Program-made: the position numbers and the translations under genes
Shown here: positions 16,919 through 26,924 of the stretch, in pieces
How the letters are laid out: every line of letters begins with the position of its first letter
Position numbering within the stretch: the first letter of the stretch is position 1
Notes under the pieces: generated by a model
Database searches by the model: none
The model's input: the letters and a program-made list of their open reading frames with translations, nothing else
Told to the model about the DNA's origin: nothing
From: Paludibacteraceae bacterium
GTDB lineage: Bacteria; Bacteroidota; Bacteroidia; Bacteroidales; Paludibacteraceae
Length of the DNA: 50,217 nt
Reading direction: 5' to 3'
Assembly (NCBI GenBank): GCA_024399545.1
Contig: JAKSNS010000008.1
Location: 24,001 to 74,217, forward strand

Positions 16919-19900
16919 TTAGGTTTTAGATATGTACTCCCATGCTATGAGGTCAAAGTTGTCGAGTTGGAACTTCTGTTCAAGAAGCTGGTCTTTCGCT
17001 TCTGTGTCTTTTGAGGCTACTGTTTTGCGCTGCAAGAGGTTCTTGATGTTCTGCGTTGCCTGACGTGGGACTTTATCGCTCATCCATTCCTTTATTATTC
17101 GAGAAAGCCTTTCTACCTTCTTCTTGTCAGGATGTTCAATCCATTCTGGCAAGTATGTAGGCTGTGATTTATTGTTGCGAAGAAAATCAAGTATCTGTGC
17201 AATATTGACCTCTTCAATAGTAGTGCGTTCGTTGCAGTCAACAGGTTGGCAAATCAGGTAGAGGTTTTCGTATTTCCTGTCACGCTCGTTAGGCTTGCGA
17301 TGTGGATAACCCACAAGTGCGACAAGGCTCTCGGGAATATCCTCAAAGAGGTTAGGCTCAACCTTGAAACCTGAGAATGCGCCAATAGGCATAGAGAGGA
17401 ACAAATCTTTGCGGCTGTTGAGGAAATCGGCTAAATCCTGACGGAAAGTTTCAAGCGACAGGTTGGCAAGAGTGACTGTCTGAGGTTGCTCGATGTCACT
17501 GATGTTCTTTTTCATCTGTTCAAGCAACTTCTTTGTGTTCTCGTCTATTAGTGGATTGTCCGCCATAATCTCCTTAATCTTCTGGTTGACATCCAGAGTC
17601 TCTGACCCCACAATAGCCATTGCCGCCATACGGTCGTTTATGCGTCTGGCAAGGTTCAGAACCTCGTCGTAATCTGTGGCTGGCCAAAAGTTTACGCTAC
17701 CTATATATTCATTTTCCGAGCCAATACGGTCAATACGCCCGAAACGCTGGATAAGACGAACGGGATTCCAATGGATATCGTAATTCACCACAAGGTCTGC
17801 ATCCTGTAGGTTCTGACCCTCAGAAAGGCAGTCTGTGGCAATAAGTATATCTATTTCGTTATTAACCAATGCGTATGTCTCGGCACTGATTTCTGGCAGG
17901 AGTGATTTCCACTCATCGTACGACACATTCCATTTCTGACCTACTGGGTCAAAATGATTTTCGTAGAATTTGTCATTGAGACGTGCATAATAATCATCCC
18001 ATTTCTTCTCCTTGTACAGTTTGCTCATAGGGGCGAAACGTTGGAGAACATGCCCGAATTTTGCCGTGGTACCTTCTGGGGTATATGTGATGCTGCCTGT
18101 GACACATGCCATCTTTTGCTTCAACGAAGAATCTTTAGACAATTGGTCGTAAAGGTATTTTGCCGTATCACTAAAGGCTGTGAAGATTACCAGTTTGCGG
18201 TTCTTTTGCTTCTGTTTGTCAAGCACAATCTTCCGTAGTTCCTCCAGTTTGTCATCCTGCCTGACACCATCCTCAAATTGCTGTCTGAACATTAGGATGT
18301 TGTCATAGAATGACTGAAGTTGCCTGACATCAAACTCAAGGTCTGACTTGAACCTTCCTATATCTTTCATTTTTGAAAGGTCGATACGCCCTTTGTCCAA
18401 CGAGGTCTTAATCTCCTCATACTCTTCGTTTTCATCATCGGCTATATCTTCTATTTGGACGTTTATCGTCGGATTTTGTCCAAGGTTTATGAAGTTATCT
18501 ACACGACGAAGTGTCTCTTTGTGGACATTCAACACCTTCTCAACGGTAGTAAAACATGCAAACCAACTGCTCTCAAGACGTTTGGCGAAGAGTGTCGCCA
18601 TCATCTTGACCAACGAAGCCTCACGGAAAGAATCATCTTGCCAATTCTTCAGGTTGGCATCGCCCATATACATACTTGGCTTATATGCCGTAAGGTTGGA
18701 TGACAGAAGGGCATTGAAAATCGCTTTGAAGTCATGGTAGTTGCCTAATTCGCTGATGCATTTGTATATATTTACAGGCTCTTTCTGCTTAGGGAAACCG
18801 AGGTTGCTCTGTGTGGCCTTCTCAACCATTTGTCGTGTACGTGCGACAATCAGACGATCGGTAAGATTAAAGAATTTGGTAGGTAGTTTTCTGATAAGCC
18901 CACCAATCGTGCGGTTATGTTGTTCCGTCCACTCTGTGTATTTTGTCTGAGCATTCTTGAAAAGAGTGGTCAAAGAATCTACGCCAAACTGCTCGTCGAA
19001 AGCATTCTCACGCCCATGGCCAATGAGGTTGAACTGGTTGCGCACATCCGTAAGATGGTTGTTGATAGGCGTGGCGGATAGTTGCAGAACCTTGACAATG
19101 CGTCTGTCGTCTCGCTCGGCGATAATCTGCTTCAGGAGCATTTCATAGCGTTTCGACTTGTCGTTGCGCAGGTTGTGACTCTCGTCTATTACGACAAGCA
19201 ACTTGTTTTGGCTCTTCAGGTATGAAAGGCTGCCCTTTTCCTTTGTCGCAAGACGGTCGCCCTGTAGGTCTGTATGGAAATTGACTATGAAATGAAGACG
19301 GTCGTTCTCGAAGCGCGAGCCAGCAAACTCTTGATACTGTTCCCAGTTCTGCTGAAGTTTCTTAGGACAGAAGACAGCAACGGTATAACCTTTGTTTTGG
19401 AAATACCACATCACGGCAAGAGCGGAGAAGGTTTTCCCAAGACCTACAGCATCAGCAAGAATTGCACCATTGTATTTCTCGAGCATCTGGATGAGCGAGA
19501 TTACTCCCTTCTGTTGATAGTCAAAAAGCGTATCCTTATAAATAACCGTATTTTGCAGAAGGTCAATGTCCTTACGCATCTCAGGCGACTCAATGTCAAT
19601 CTCAGACTTGAAATACTCGAAAAGGATTTTGTAATAAATCTCTTCGGGTGTATATTTTCTGAGTATAGTATCGGCTATAAGTTTGATGAAATATTGCTTG
19701 ACGGTAATCTTCTCGGATTTTGGATTGTTAGGGTCGGAAGGGATTAAGTCATAATCCTTGATGCCTTTCCAAATTTGGTCGAACCATTTCTGGTGAGATA
19801 CAAAGGTTGTTGAATGGCCAGTCTCGGCAACATTCAGTTCTACATTCGACGACTTAACAAGACCAAGACCAGCCTCAGTAAGATTCGAGGAGCCTGTAAT

Positions 19901-20326
19901 ATAACTATCGAAAGACGACTCGTTATTATCCGTAAATATATATGATTTTGCATGGCAGAATGCCTTGGTTATCGCACGAATTGCAACATTGTCCTGACTG
20001 AGAAAATCTATGGCTTTCTGTGCATCCTCGCTGAGCGAGAGCATTGATTTTATGCCATTGTCGTCAGACAGAAGGTCTATGGCACACTTACCAGCATCTT
20101 CGGGCGAAAGGCCTGCGATTTTCGATAGGACGAACCTGAACCTGGTTTTATCCGCCATCACATCTCTGATGAAGTTCAGCCCTTTTATTGTGAAAAAGCC
20201 AGTCACCACATCAAGATTACCCTCACGTCTGTTCTCCTTGCCCATCAAAGAGATAATAGCATTTGCAGTACTTGTTGTATCAATAGTTTTGATGTTGTCG
20301 TAGTCGCGTATGTTATCAATTAGCAT
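16919..20326 (-). CDS. PLD-nuclease/SNF2-type helicase fusion, 1135 aa
   Basis: Likely DNA translocase and nuclease of a restriction-like defence system. Seen: the N-terminal phospholipase D-like domain has HAK (125-127, the HxK motif) and GSSNLTEAG (145-153). The SNF2/superfamily 2 motor has GLGKT (295-299), DESH (381-384) and SATP (in LSATPINN). The second lobe has [20 protein letters not shown] and [12 protein letters not shown] (motifs V and VI). The fusion gives both a motor and a candidate cutting site. Related helicases (drmD) go with a large MTase in class 1 DISARM, but drmA, drmB and drmC are not present here. First gene of the operon; the ATG at 20326 lies about 20 bases after the predicted transcription start. 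Confidence 0.88.
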   Translation of the reverse strand: MLIDNIRDYDNIKTIDTTSTANAIISLMGKENRREGNLDVVTGFFTIKGLNFIRDVMADKTRFRFVLSKIAGLSPEDAGKCAIDLLSDDNGIKSMLSLSEDAQKAIDFLSQDNVAIRAITKAFCHAKSYIFTDNNESSFDSYITGSSNLTEAGLGLVKSSNVELNVAETGHSTTFVSHQKWFDQIWKGIKDYDLIPSDPNNPKSEKITVKQYFIKLIADTILRKYTPEEIYYKILFEYFKSEIDIESPEMRKDIDLLQNTVIYKDTLFDYQQKGVISLIQMLEKYNGAILADAVGLGKTFSALAVMWYFQNKGYTVAVFCPKKLQQNWEQYQEFAGSRFENDRLHFIVNFHTDLQGDRLATKEKGSLSYLKSQNKLLVVIDESHNLRNDKSKRYEMLLKQIIAERDDRRIVKVLQLSATPINNHLTDVRNQFNLIGHGRENAFDEQFGVDSLTTLFKNAQTKYTEWTEQHNRTIGGLIRKLPTKFFNLTDRLIVARTRQMVEKATQSNLGFPKQKEPVNIYKCISELGNYHDFKAIFNALLSSNLTAYKPSMYMGDANLKNWQDDSFREASLVKMMATLFAKRLESSWFACFTTVEKVLNVHKETLRRVDNFINLGQNPTINVQIEDIADDENEEYEEIKTSLDKGRIDLSKMKDIGRFKSDLEFDVRQLQSFYDNILMFRQQFEDGVRQDDKLEELRKIVLDKQKQKNRKLVIFTAFSDTAKYLYDQLSKDSSLKQKMACVTGSITYTPEGTTAKFGHVLQRFAPMSKLYKEKKWDDYYARLNDKFYENHFDPVGQKWNVSYDEWKSLLPEISAETYALVNNEIDILIATDCLSEGQNLQDADLVVNYDIHWNPVRLIQRFGRIDRIGSENEYIGSVNFWPATDYDEVLNLARRINDRMAAMAIVGSETLDVNQKIKEIMADNPLIDENTKKLLEQMKKNISDIEQPQTVTLANLSLETFRQDLADFLNSRKDLFLSMPIGAFSGFKVEPNLFEDIPESLVALVGYPHRKPNERDRKYENLYLICQPVDCNERTTIEEVNIAQILDFLRNNKSQPTYLPEWIEHPDKKKVERLSRIIKEWMSDKVPRQATQNIKNLLQRKTVASKDTEAKDQLLEQKFQLDNFDLIAWEYISKT

Positions 20327-20353
20327 AAATTACCCCAATATAAATTTATGGCG

Positions 20354-20385
20354 CAAAGGTACGAATTTTTTTTGATTTTTGCAAA
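20354..20385 (-). promoter_or_regulatory. Promoter of the restriction-like operon
   Basis: On the minus strand, TTTG (20382-20385) and TACCTTTG (20354-20361) are 20 bases apart, a full Bacteroidetes promoter. Transcription would start around 20347, 20 or so bases before the helicase ATG at 20326. It probably drives all four genes down to the methylase, possibly also the deoxyribosyltransferase-like gene. Confidence 0.85.
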
Positions 20386-20413
20386 GGTTTTGGCGTGATT
20401 TTTTGGTCTATAA

Positions 20414-20466
20414 CTAATTTTGCAGGCTGCCTTTCCGCTTGTGCGGTGGGGTAGCCTGCAAAATAG
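20414..20466 (-). terminator. Long hairpin downstream of the C69 peptidase gene
   Basis: Arms at 20414-20431 and 20451-20466 pair as TTTTGCAGGCT with AGCCTGCAAAA plus a few bases on each side (one bulge, one mismatch). An inner hairpin CCGC-TTGT-GCGG (20435-20446) makes it two-tiered. On the minus strand it follows the end of the envelope operon and lies before the promoter of the next operon, so a terminator role is likely. Confidence 0.6.
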
Positions 20467-20505
20467 ACTTGAAAATGCAATATACAAATTCCCAAATTAT
20501 GACGT

Positions 20506-20544
20506 ACCATAACTCAAGACGTATTTAAGGGATACGTCTATGGT
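20506..20544. terminator. Second hairpin in the same gap
   Basis: GACGTAT (20518-20524) pairs with ATACGTC (20532-20538) around TTAAGGG, and outside it ACCATA (20506-20511) pairs with TATGGT (20539-20544). It lies 30 bases past the C69 stop. There is no T-run, so it is either a first stop signal or an RNA 3'-end structure. Confidence 0.45.
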
Positions 20545-20573
20545 TTGCATGGGCTAGGTATTAGGTTACAATT

Positions 20574-22130
20574 TTAGAAACCACCCCAGAACATTCGCCA
20601 GTATTTGTGCGCCAATTCGTCCCATTTCAAAATCGTAGCTCCGAGGAAGTCCGAGACATAACCGTTTAACATCTCCTCTCGTTCTTTCTCTGGTATTGTC
20701 TCCCAGGTATTCTCCACAAACTTCAATTCACGCATTCCTTTGTCAATAAAGTATTTCTGCGCACTTTCTATTTCGTTACGTGTCTTACCCCAACGTACCG
20801 TCGCCATGCGGTTGGCGTGGCGGAAATGTGTCAAGGCAGCATCGTCACGGTCGGAGTGTTGTCCGCAAATGCCGAGCATGGCAGGGAGTTTTGTTGTGCC
20901 TGAGAATATTGGGAAACGAGGGGATTCCCCTGGGCAATCCAAGGCAATCCAAGCCACACCGCCTATGGCGTCAGGCAGCCAACTACGTAGTTGGATGACA
21001 GTACTGTATGCGCACCAAGAGACTGAGACTGTGCGGATGTTCTTCATCGCAGAGTCGCCAAGTGCGTAATAGAGGTTGATTTCGTCAGGCCTCATCCAAG
21101 GGTTCGCCACTGGCGATACTATGCTGTCGCCCGTTTTGTCCTTGATTTTCAGACGTCCGCTCAGGTTCAAATCCGTACCCTCGTAATAAGAAGCAAGCAA
21201 TTGCGACACCTTTGCCACCGAGACTTTATGCTCTGGTTTTACGCTGACTGGCAACTCTTCCATGTCATCGTTGAACCCTGCGTTTGGCGCAAGTTGCTGC
21301 ATGATAAAGAGTTCACGAACGCTGTAGTTCTTCTTCTCGCCGAAATAGTTTCCGCCGCTGTACGCTTTCCAGAATGAGAAATCACCCTTGCCATCCCAGA
21401 AGCCCATCTTCCTTGCAACCTCGAAAACATTGTCAGAAGCCATGAAATGGTTTTTGTCTTGAAGGTCAATTCTGCCTATTCGCGAGATATTTGCCGAAAC
21501 GGCTATATGGTCGTCGGGAATGCGTTGGGCAGCCCATACCCCGCCAATCTTCTTTGGCCCTTCACCGAAAATCTCGAATATCCATACCTCATTTTTGTCC
21601 GCAATGGTTATGCACTCGCCCGAGTCTCCATAGCCGTATTTTTTTACTAGTTCGCCAATCAACCGAATAGCGTCACGTGCGGTGGTGCAACGCTGGAGTA
21701 CCACACGCTCAAGTTCCTCAATCATGAACATCCCGTTCGTGTTGCGCAATGTGTCACGTCCGCTGATTGTTGTCTCGCCTATGGCAAGTTGATGCTCGTT
21801 CAGGCAAGGGTAGGCGGTGTTGAGGAAACGGTATGTGTGCCGTGCCTGTGGTATCTGTCCTTTGACCTTGACACCTGTCATGTCACCGTGTTTCTCGGTG
21901 TGCATCAGCCCTTCGTAAATGTCCATGACTGTGTCGTTTTTATAATCGGCGGCAGGTTCTATGGACATCCAAGTGCGATACCATGAGTCGCAGGTGTGGC
22001 TGGTGATTACTGAGCCGTCTGTGGTGGCGTTCTTTCCTGCCATAATGCTGGTGCAGGCATCTTTGGTGGTCTGTGCGTTGACCAAACCAAACAACGCAAG
22101 CCCGATGAGTATCAACGATGTTTGTCTCAT
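20574..22130 (-). CDS. Secreted C69-family dipeptidase
   Basis: N-terminal-nucleophile peptidase (PepD/dipeptidase A family) that cuts short peptides, here exported. Seen: 518 residues; signal peptide MRQTSLILIGLALFGLVNAQ; then TTKDACTSIMAGKNATTDGS, where Cys26 is the expected nucleophile once the leader is removed; further family blocks AYPCLNEHQLAIGETT, GESPRFPIFSGTT-like and a C-terminal WDELAHKYWRMFWGG. Its start overlaps the stop of the LysM hydrolase gene by 4 bp. As last gene of an envelope operon it may trim peptides released from peptidoglycan or host protein (inference). Confidence 0.9.
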   Translation of the reverse strand: MRQTSLILIGLALFGLVNAQTTKDACTSIMAGKNATTDGSVITSHTCDSWYRTWMSIEPAADYKNDTVMDIYEGLMHTEKHGDMTGVKVKGQIPQARHTYRFLNTAYPCLNEHQLAIGETTISGRDTLRNTNGMFMIEELERVVLQRCTTARDAIRLIGELVKKYGYGDSGECITIADKNEVWIFEIFGEGPKKIGGVWAAQRIPDDHIAVSANISRIGRIDLQDKNHFMASDNVFEVARKMGFWDGKGDFSFWKAYSGGNYFGEKKNYSVRELFIMQQLAPNAGFNDDMEELPVSVKPEHKVSVAKVSQLLASYYEGTDLNLSGRLKIKDKTGDSIVSPVANPWMRPDEINLYYALGDSAMKNIRTVSVSWCAYSTVIQLRSWLPDAIGGVAWIALDCPGESPRFPIFSGTTKLPAMLGICGQHSDRDDAALTHFRHANRMATVRWGKTRNEIESAQKYFIDKGMRELKFVENTWETIPEKEREEMLNGYVSDFLGATILKWDELAHKYWRMFWGGF

Positions 22131-23167
22131 TTCAGTTTTATTTTCTGCCCTTCCCTTATGTAGTCAGGGTTTTTGATATTATTCAATTTACAAATTTTCT
22201 CAACCGTGGTGTGAAAACGGCGTGCTATGGCTATTAGGTTGTCGCCACGCTTTATGATATAGACATCAGGGGTCTCGTTGTCATCTGTTTCTGTTACTTG
22301 TGATGAGGATTGCGTCTGTGCAGCCCTATTGACCACCACAAGGCTTGTGTTTTGCCGTGGTAGCCAGTAGTATGGGTTCTTCAATGTTGTGGCCGTTATT
22401 TCGTAGCTGCGGTCAACTTTCCTCTTATCGTCCGTCAGGCTATGTGCGAGGAGCCAAAGGTATGTCTCGCGAAGGTAGAAAACACGTGCGGGGTCGCCAT
22501 GGTCCATGCCACGCAGTTTGGTGAAAATCAGGCGAGACGTGTCACCGCATTCTTTCATTCCGTTGGCTATCTCTTGCGAACGGCTCAGTGGTACAACCCT
22601 GTCTGCCGTGCCATGCAGGAGCCAGAATGGCATTTTGCAGAGTCCGCACCAATCCCTGCCAGTTGCACCTCCGCAAATCATCATTGCCGCCGCAATCTTG
22701 TCATAGTATTTCGAGGCTACATTATAGGTTCCAAAACCTCCAAGCGACATTCCAAGGACATAAATCCTGTTTGTGTCAATGTCGTAATGTGCTTTAGCCC
22801 AATCTATAAGTGACCATACCTTGGTGGCATCCCATCCGTTGCGTGTCTGTGGCGCAATGACGTAAGCGTCGATGTTCATCCCTTTGTCTATTGCGTTGAT
22901 TGTTCCGTATTTGCGAACCCTTTGGAGATTGGAGCCTTGTAGGCTTGCCCCGTGGAGGAATACGAAGAGCGGTTTCTCGCTGAGTGCCAGGTCTGAAGGA
23001 TTGATTACGTTTTGCGTGTCGTTGGGCGAGACTTTGCTTGCCGGCTCATAGAACCAGAAGTGGTACGCCCCAGCTACGCTATCCCTCATTGCCGTAAGAC
23101 GTTGTGCATGCGTTGGTGTGGCCACAACTATCAGCAGCAACAAAACGTATGTTAGCCTTTTCCTCAT
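22127..23167 (-). CDS. Secreted alpha/beta hydrolase with C-terminal LysM
   Basis: Esterase-like or peptidase-like hydrolase anchored to glycan. Seen: 346 residues; signal peptide ending near THAQ (19-22); LFVFLHGASLQGSN (oxyanion region); nucleophile elbow GMSLGG with Ser141; LLHGTADRVVP providing the acid Asp; and GMDHGDPARV providing the His, so the triad looks complete. The last 45 residues (YIIKRGDNLIAIARRF.. EGQKIKLK) form one LysM domain, which binds GlcNAc-type glycan such as peptidoglycan. The fold resembles feruloyl- or acetyl-esterase-like 'phospholipase/carboxylesterase' proteins. With an MBOAT and SGNH enzymes in the operon, removing acyl groups is a sensible guess. Confidence 0.85.
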   Translation of the reverse strand: MRKRLTYVLLLLIVVATPTHAQRLTAMRDSVAGAYHFWFYEPASKVSPNDTQNVINPSDLALSEKPLFVFLHGASLQGSNLQRVRKYGTINAIDKGMNIDAYVIAPQTRNGWDATKVWSLIDWAKAHYDIDTNRIYVLGMSLGGFGTYNVASKYYDKIAAAMMICGGATGRDWCGLCKMPFWLLHGTADRVVPLSRSQEIANGMKECGDTSRLIFTKLRGMDHGDPARVFYLRETYLWLLAHSLTDDKRKVDRSYEITATTLKNPYYWLPRQNTSLVVVNRAAQTQSSSQVTETDDNETPDVYIIKRGDNLIAIARRFHTTVEKICKLNNIKNPDYIREGQKIKLK

Positions 23168-23859
23168 TTCTTACCCTTCTTGTCTTTCTTATCTTTCTTG
23201 TCCGCCTTGCCGTCTTCTTTTTCGGCAGGTTTGGCTTGATCTACGGCACTCTTAGGGGTGGTAATCTTCAAGAAGAAGGCGGTTTCAGCGTCCTCTTTTA
23301 CAAACCCGGTGTTGATTAATGACTTAACTTGTTCGATGTTCTCTGCCTTTAGTATTTGGGCGGTCGAGAGCGATATTTTCTGCTTGAGTTTCTCTTTACC
23401 GTTAGGGTCGCTGATGGCGAAAGTTACAGGGATGTCCCTGACCTCGTATTCCGTAACAGAAAGGTTGAGTTTCAGTGCGTAGTCCGTACAGTAGTCCAAT
23501 GCAAGGGTGATTCCCTCCATTGGCATGTCGCGATAGAGTACGAAGTATTTTATTACGTAGTCAACCGTCCTGCGCTTCACGTTGTAATCCTTAATCGAAC
23601 TCATGAGGTTGCGCATAATCTCAGGAAATTCCGTCCCAAGTGACACCTGAACGGTCTTAGCCTCACCGTTTTGCGTGACATAGCATACCATGTCGAACTT
23701 TTTGGAGAGTGTGTCATAGCAGACACTTGCCTCGTTGGTTACGTTGACCACTTGGTAACTGTTGTCGATTGGTTCCTCTTTTTGCTTTTTCCTGTTTTGG
23801 GCGTTGAGGGTGCAGACCGAAAGGACGAGTGCTGCAAGTAATAAGAGTGTCTGTCTCAT
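23164..23859 (-). CDS. Secreted protein of unknown function with Lys-rich tail
   Basis: Not recognised. Seen: 231 residues; a clear signal peptide (MRQTLLLLAALVLSVCTLNAQ); a mixed alpha/beta middle part with VCYDTLSKKFDMVCYVTQNGE and YVIKYFVLYRDMPMEGITLAL; and a C-terminus of KEDGKADKKDKKDKKGKK type that is strongly basic and probably disordered. The first four residues, MRQT, match those of the C69 dipeptidase two genes away. It overlaps the next gene by 4 bp and follows the MBOAT gene after 12 bases, so it is part of the operon. A periplasmic helper of the acyl-transfer machinery would fit, without direct proof. Confidence 0.75.
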   Translation of the reverse strand: MRQTLLLLAALVLSVCTLNAQNRKKQKEEPIDNSYQVVNVTNEASVCYDTLSKKFDMVCYVTQNGEAKTVQVSLGTEFPEIMRNLMSSIKDYNVKRRTVDYVIKYFVLYRDMPMEGITLALDYCTDYALKLNLSVTEYEVRDIPVTFAISDPNGKEKLKQKISLSTAQILKAENIEQVKSLINTGFVKEDAETAFFLKITTPKSAVDQAKPAEKEDGKADKKDKKDKKGKK

Positions 23860-23871
23860 AATTATGAATGT

Positions 23872-25653
23872 TTAGAATTGGAAATATATAAACGGTTGTA
23901 ACTCAGCGGTGACAAACTGGTATATGCAGAAAATCACCAATGAGGCGCATATAGCCATAAGCCATAGAGGCATAACGGCAAAGGCATATCTGTAACGTCG
24001 TTTCGTATGCTCTGGTATCCAGTGTATTATCATACCAATGGCGAAGACTACGAATACTTTCCAGTAACCCATGCAGATGTCGGGGATTGTTGCCGTATTC
24101 CATGCCGAACCTATTTGGTTCACCATATTAGACGCTGTTTGCCAGGCCTCTTGGTTGGCCATCGCTGGGTCAAGGTTTGACGACGAGCGGAAGAAGAGGC
24201 GTGTGAAACTGATGAAAAAGAAGGTCTGCACCACGCCCCAAGCGTTGTCGAGCCATTCTGGGTTAGCCTTGCAGGCGGTTAGTATGCTCTTCAATAGCGT
24301 GCCTGCCGTTATGATGGCAGTCCATACGAATAGCAGGTTCCACAAAGGTGCGGGAGCATAGATTATCAATGTATATATGCCTTCGGTAATAAGTGCTATC
24401 ACTATCAGTTTCACCCAGGTGTTCCAACTTTTCCATATCTTATACGCCACAATGCCAACACCGTTCAGTCCACCCCAGATTATGAAGTTGAAACTTGCGC
24501 CATGCCATAATCCGCCTAAAAGCATTGTCACCATAAGGTTGAGGTTGGTGATAATCTTGTTGCGGCGGGATGGTACGAAAAGCCCCCAAAGCAGAATGAC
24601 GGCTGCAATGCCGAATACTATACAAGCTATAACCCAACTGCCTGACAACAGCACGCCTGTCATCGCTATGAGTATTATCCAGAAGAAGGTGCCGAAGGTG
24701 GCGTTGCGGTTGCCTCCCAAAGGAATATAGAGGTAATCCTGCAACCATTTCGACAATGATATGTGCCAGCGTTTCCAGAAGTTGCTGCAATTTGCGGCTT
24801 TGTAAGGCGAGTTGAAGTTGCGAGGCAGGTAGAAACCCATTAGCATCGCCACACCTATCGCAATATCGGTGTAACCAGAGAAGTCTGCATAAACCTGCAT
24901 TGAATAGACAAGCAACGCCATGGTGTTCTCGAAACCCGAGAAGAGCAGGGGAGAGTTGAACACACGGTCAACGAAGTTCACGGCAAGGTAGTCCGAGAGT
25001 ATAATCTTCTTAGCCAAACCATTGAGTATCCAGAATATGGCTATCCCGAAGTAACGGCGTGTGAGGCTATAGGGTTTGTACAGTTGCGGGACGAAGTCGG
25101 TGGCGCGTACTATTGGACCTGCCACCAGTTGGGGGAAGAAACTTACGTAGAACCCGAAGTTCAGTATGTTGCGCACAGGCTCAATCCTGCGGCGATATAC
25201 ATCGACCGTATAACTAAGTGTCTGGAATGTAAAGAAGGATATTCCTACTGGCAGGATTATATGCTCTACTATGCTGTAATGTGTGCCGAAAAGGCTGTTG
25301 GTCAAGTCTGTGAAGAAGTACGCGTATTTGAAGTAGCATAGTATTCCCAAGTCAATAACGGCACTTGCGATAACCAGCATTTTCCGCCCAATCTCCTTTT
25401 TCGTTGAATGTATCCATATAGCCAGCAGCCAGTTGGCTAACACTGAGAACACGAGCAACCCTACGAAAATGCCAGAGGTCTTGTAGTAGAAGAAGAGGCT
25501 GACGGCGAAAAGGAAGGTGTTGCGCAGTAGGATTTTGTTTTGCATCAACGCAAAGAATGCAAACACTATCGCAAAGAATGCCCAAAAATAGAATTGGGTG
25601 AACAGCAATGGCGACTCTGCGTCAAATGCGAATATGTGTCTCAGAAGTTCCAT
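23872..25653 (-). CDS. MBOAT family O-acyltransferase (AlgI/PatA/DltB-like)
   Basis: Moves acyl groups (usually acetyl) across the inner membrane for attachment to polysaccharide or peptidoglycan outside. Seen: 593 residues with about a dozen hydrophobic segments; DFSGYTDIAIG (257-267); NFWKRWHISLSKWLQDYLYI (291-310); PLGGNR; and the catalytic His384 in GGLWHGASFNFIIWG. These are the AlgI signature blocks. It overlaps the upstream SGNH gene by 13 bp. MBOAT plus a periplasmic SGNH enzyme is the usual two-part O-acetylation machine (PatA/PatB, AlgI/AlgJ-X), and here two SGNH proteins accompany it. Acceptor not known. Confidence 0.93.
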   Translation of the reverse strand: MELLRHIFAFDAESPLLFTQFYFWAFFAIVFAFFALMQNKILLRNTFLFAVSLFFYYKTSGIFVGLLVFSVLANWLLAIWIHSTKKEIGRKMLVIASAVIDLGILCYFKYAYFFTDLTNSLFGTHYSIVEHIILPVGISFFTFQTLSYTVDVYRRRIEPVRNILNFGFYVSFFPQLVAGPIVRATDFVPQLYKPYSLTRRYFGIAIFWILNGLAKKIILSDYLAVNFVDRVFNSPLLFSGFENTMALLVYSMQVYADFSGYTDIAIGVAMLMGFYLPRNFNSPYKAANCSNFWKRWHISLSKWLQDYLYIPLGGNRNATFGTFFWIILIAMTGVLLSGSWVIACIVFGIAAVILLWGLFVPSRRNKIITNLNLMVTMLLGGLWHGASFNFIIWGGLNGVGIVAYKIWKSWNTWVKLIVIALITEGIYTLIIYAPAPLWNLLFVWTAIITAGTLLKSILTACKANPEWLDNAWGVVQTFFFISFTRLFFRSSSNLDPAMANQEAWQTASNMVNQIGSAWNTATIPDICMGYWKVFVVFAIGMIIHWIPEHTKRRYRYAFAVMPLWLMAICASLVIFCIYQFVTAELQPFIYFQF

Positions 25654-26924
25654 GATTCCCCTGTTTCCATGATGGATTTGTATAGCAACTCTCCCAGCAA
25701 GTTATAGCCAGCAGCCGTGAAATGTATTCTGTCTTTGCACATTAGGCCTGCCCTCACCCATGACGAAGACGACCCGTAACCGCCCATAACCTGGTATTGG
25801 TTCCATACAGCCGCACCTTGCTCTCTTGCAAGTTCACGCATTGCTTGTTCCACTTTCGGCGTGTTTTGGTTTATTGGTTTGTTGCGTTTCTTTCCTATGT
25901 TCAGCACGCAGTCGTTGTTTGTTACGAATACAACGGCGCATTCTGGCGACACTTCGTATATTTTCCCCAACAGACGGCGGTACTGCTCTTTGAACTCCTC
26001 TACATCGAACCTGGAGTATGGTACGTTGGCATCGTTTATCCCTACGCCAAGAATCACTAAATCAGGCTTTAGGTAACCTATCTGCTCGTCGAACTTGTAG
26101 CAGCGCAACCATGACCAAAGTGCCGCACCGTTTACACCTAATGAGTGGTAGGTCAATCCTGGTCGGTCGTTTTCTGGGATAAATCCCATGATGCGAATCT
26201 CTGGGATACCTTTCCTCGTTGTGTCAAGTTTATGGCGGAAAAATAGCGTGCCAGAGGTCGAGCCTTCGCCACATTCAAAAACGTACGAGTGGTTGTCGCA
26301 TTTGCCTTCAATCGTGTCTCCGTTGACGGCAAGTAGTGGGGTAGTGACGCTGTCGTTTATGTCAGCCAGCAGTCGCAGGCGTGAGAAGTTCCAATCTGTC
26401 CCAGTTGAGTTCAGGTCGAAACTTATCGTGGCGTAAGGGTCTGTCGTATATACGTCTATGCCAAGAATACCCATAGGTCTGTCTGGTTGTCCTGCCGAGT
26501 TTTTGCACATGTTCCAAGAACCGGTGTAAGTGGTGCTTAGGTTGGGCGAACCGTTGGTTTTTGCGGCACTGTATGGGAAGAATGCTCCACGTCCCGCACC
26601 AAAACTCTCCGCTGTCTCCGAGAACAGCCTCCTTGGGGTTGAGCTCAACCCGTCACCCTGCACGTGCGAACCTCCTATGTGTACGACGTTTATCTTCCCT
26701 TCGCCAAACATCATCAGCTCCCTCATCTTGTCGTGGAAGGTGCGGAGCCTTGTAGTGTCGCCAGGGATTTCCAAACGGTTGGCTTTTATGTTGACTATGT
26801 CAGCGTAAGGTGTCTGGGCTGTTGGCGGTAGGAGTGTATCCTGCTGTGCTGTCAGATTGTAAGTCGCCAGTGTCGCGAGGAAGCACAATACCGTCAGAGT
26901 ATGTTTTTCCGTTGAACTCATCAA
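25641..26924 (-). CDS. Secreted SGNH/GDSL hydrolase (first of two)
   Basis: Probable acyltransferase or esterase partner of the MBOAT. Seen: 427 residues; signal peptide ([17 protein letters not shown], cleaved near 26); block I is VVHIGGSHVQGDG with Ser86 (GGSH in place of GDSH); LVILGVGINDANV is block III-like with Gly and Asn; block V is CKDRIHFTAAG, giving the Asp/His pair. The start at 26924 is needed for the signal peptide, so the gene truly overlaps the upstream SGNH gene by 125 bp in another frame. It overlaps the MBOAT gene by 13 bp. The middle (residues about 150-260) resembles the carbohydrate-binding insert of PatB-like enzymes, but that is a loose guess. Confidence 0.85.
   Translation of the reverse strand: MMSSTEKHTLTVLCFLATLATYNLTAQQDTLLPPTAQTPYADIVNIKANRLEIPGDTTRLRTFHDKMRELMMFGEGKINVVHIGGSHVQGDGLSSTPRRLFSETAESFGAGRGAFFPYSAAKTNGSPNLSTTYTGSWNMCKNSAGQPDRPMGILGIDVYTTDPYATISFDLNSTGTDWNFSRLRLLADINDSVTTPLLAVNGDTIEGKCDNHSYVFECGEGSTSGTLFFRHKLDTTRKGIPEIRIMGFIPENDRPGLTYHSLGVNGAALWSWLRCYKFDEQIGYLKPDLVILGVGINDANVPYSRFDVEEFKEQYRRLLGKIYEVSPECAVVFVTNNDCVLNIGKKRNKPINQNTPKVEQAMRELAREQGAAVWNQYQVMGGYGSSSSWVRAGLMCKDRIHFTAAGYNLLGELLYKSIMETGESWNF

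Noticed and set aside
11121-20326. Complete DISARM or BREX system
   Set aside because: No drmA (DUF1998 helicase), drmB, pglZ, brxC or brxL homologue is visible in the window, so only a partial likeness to DISARM is claimed.
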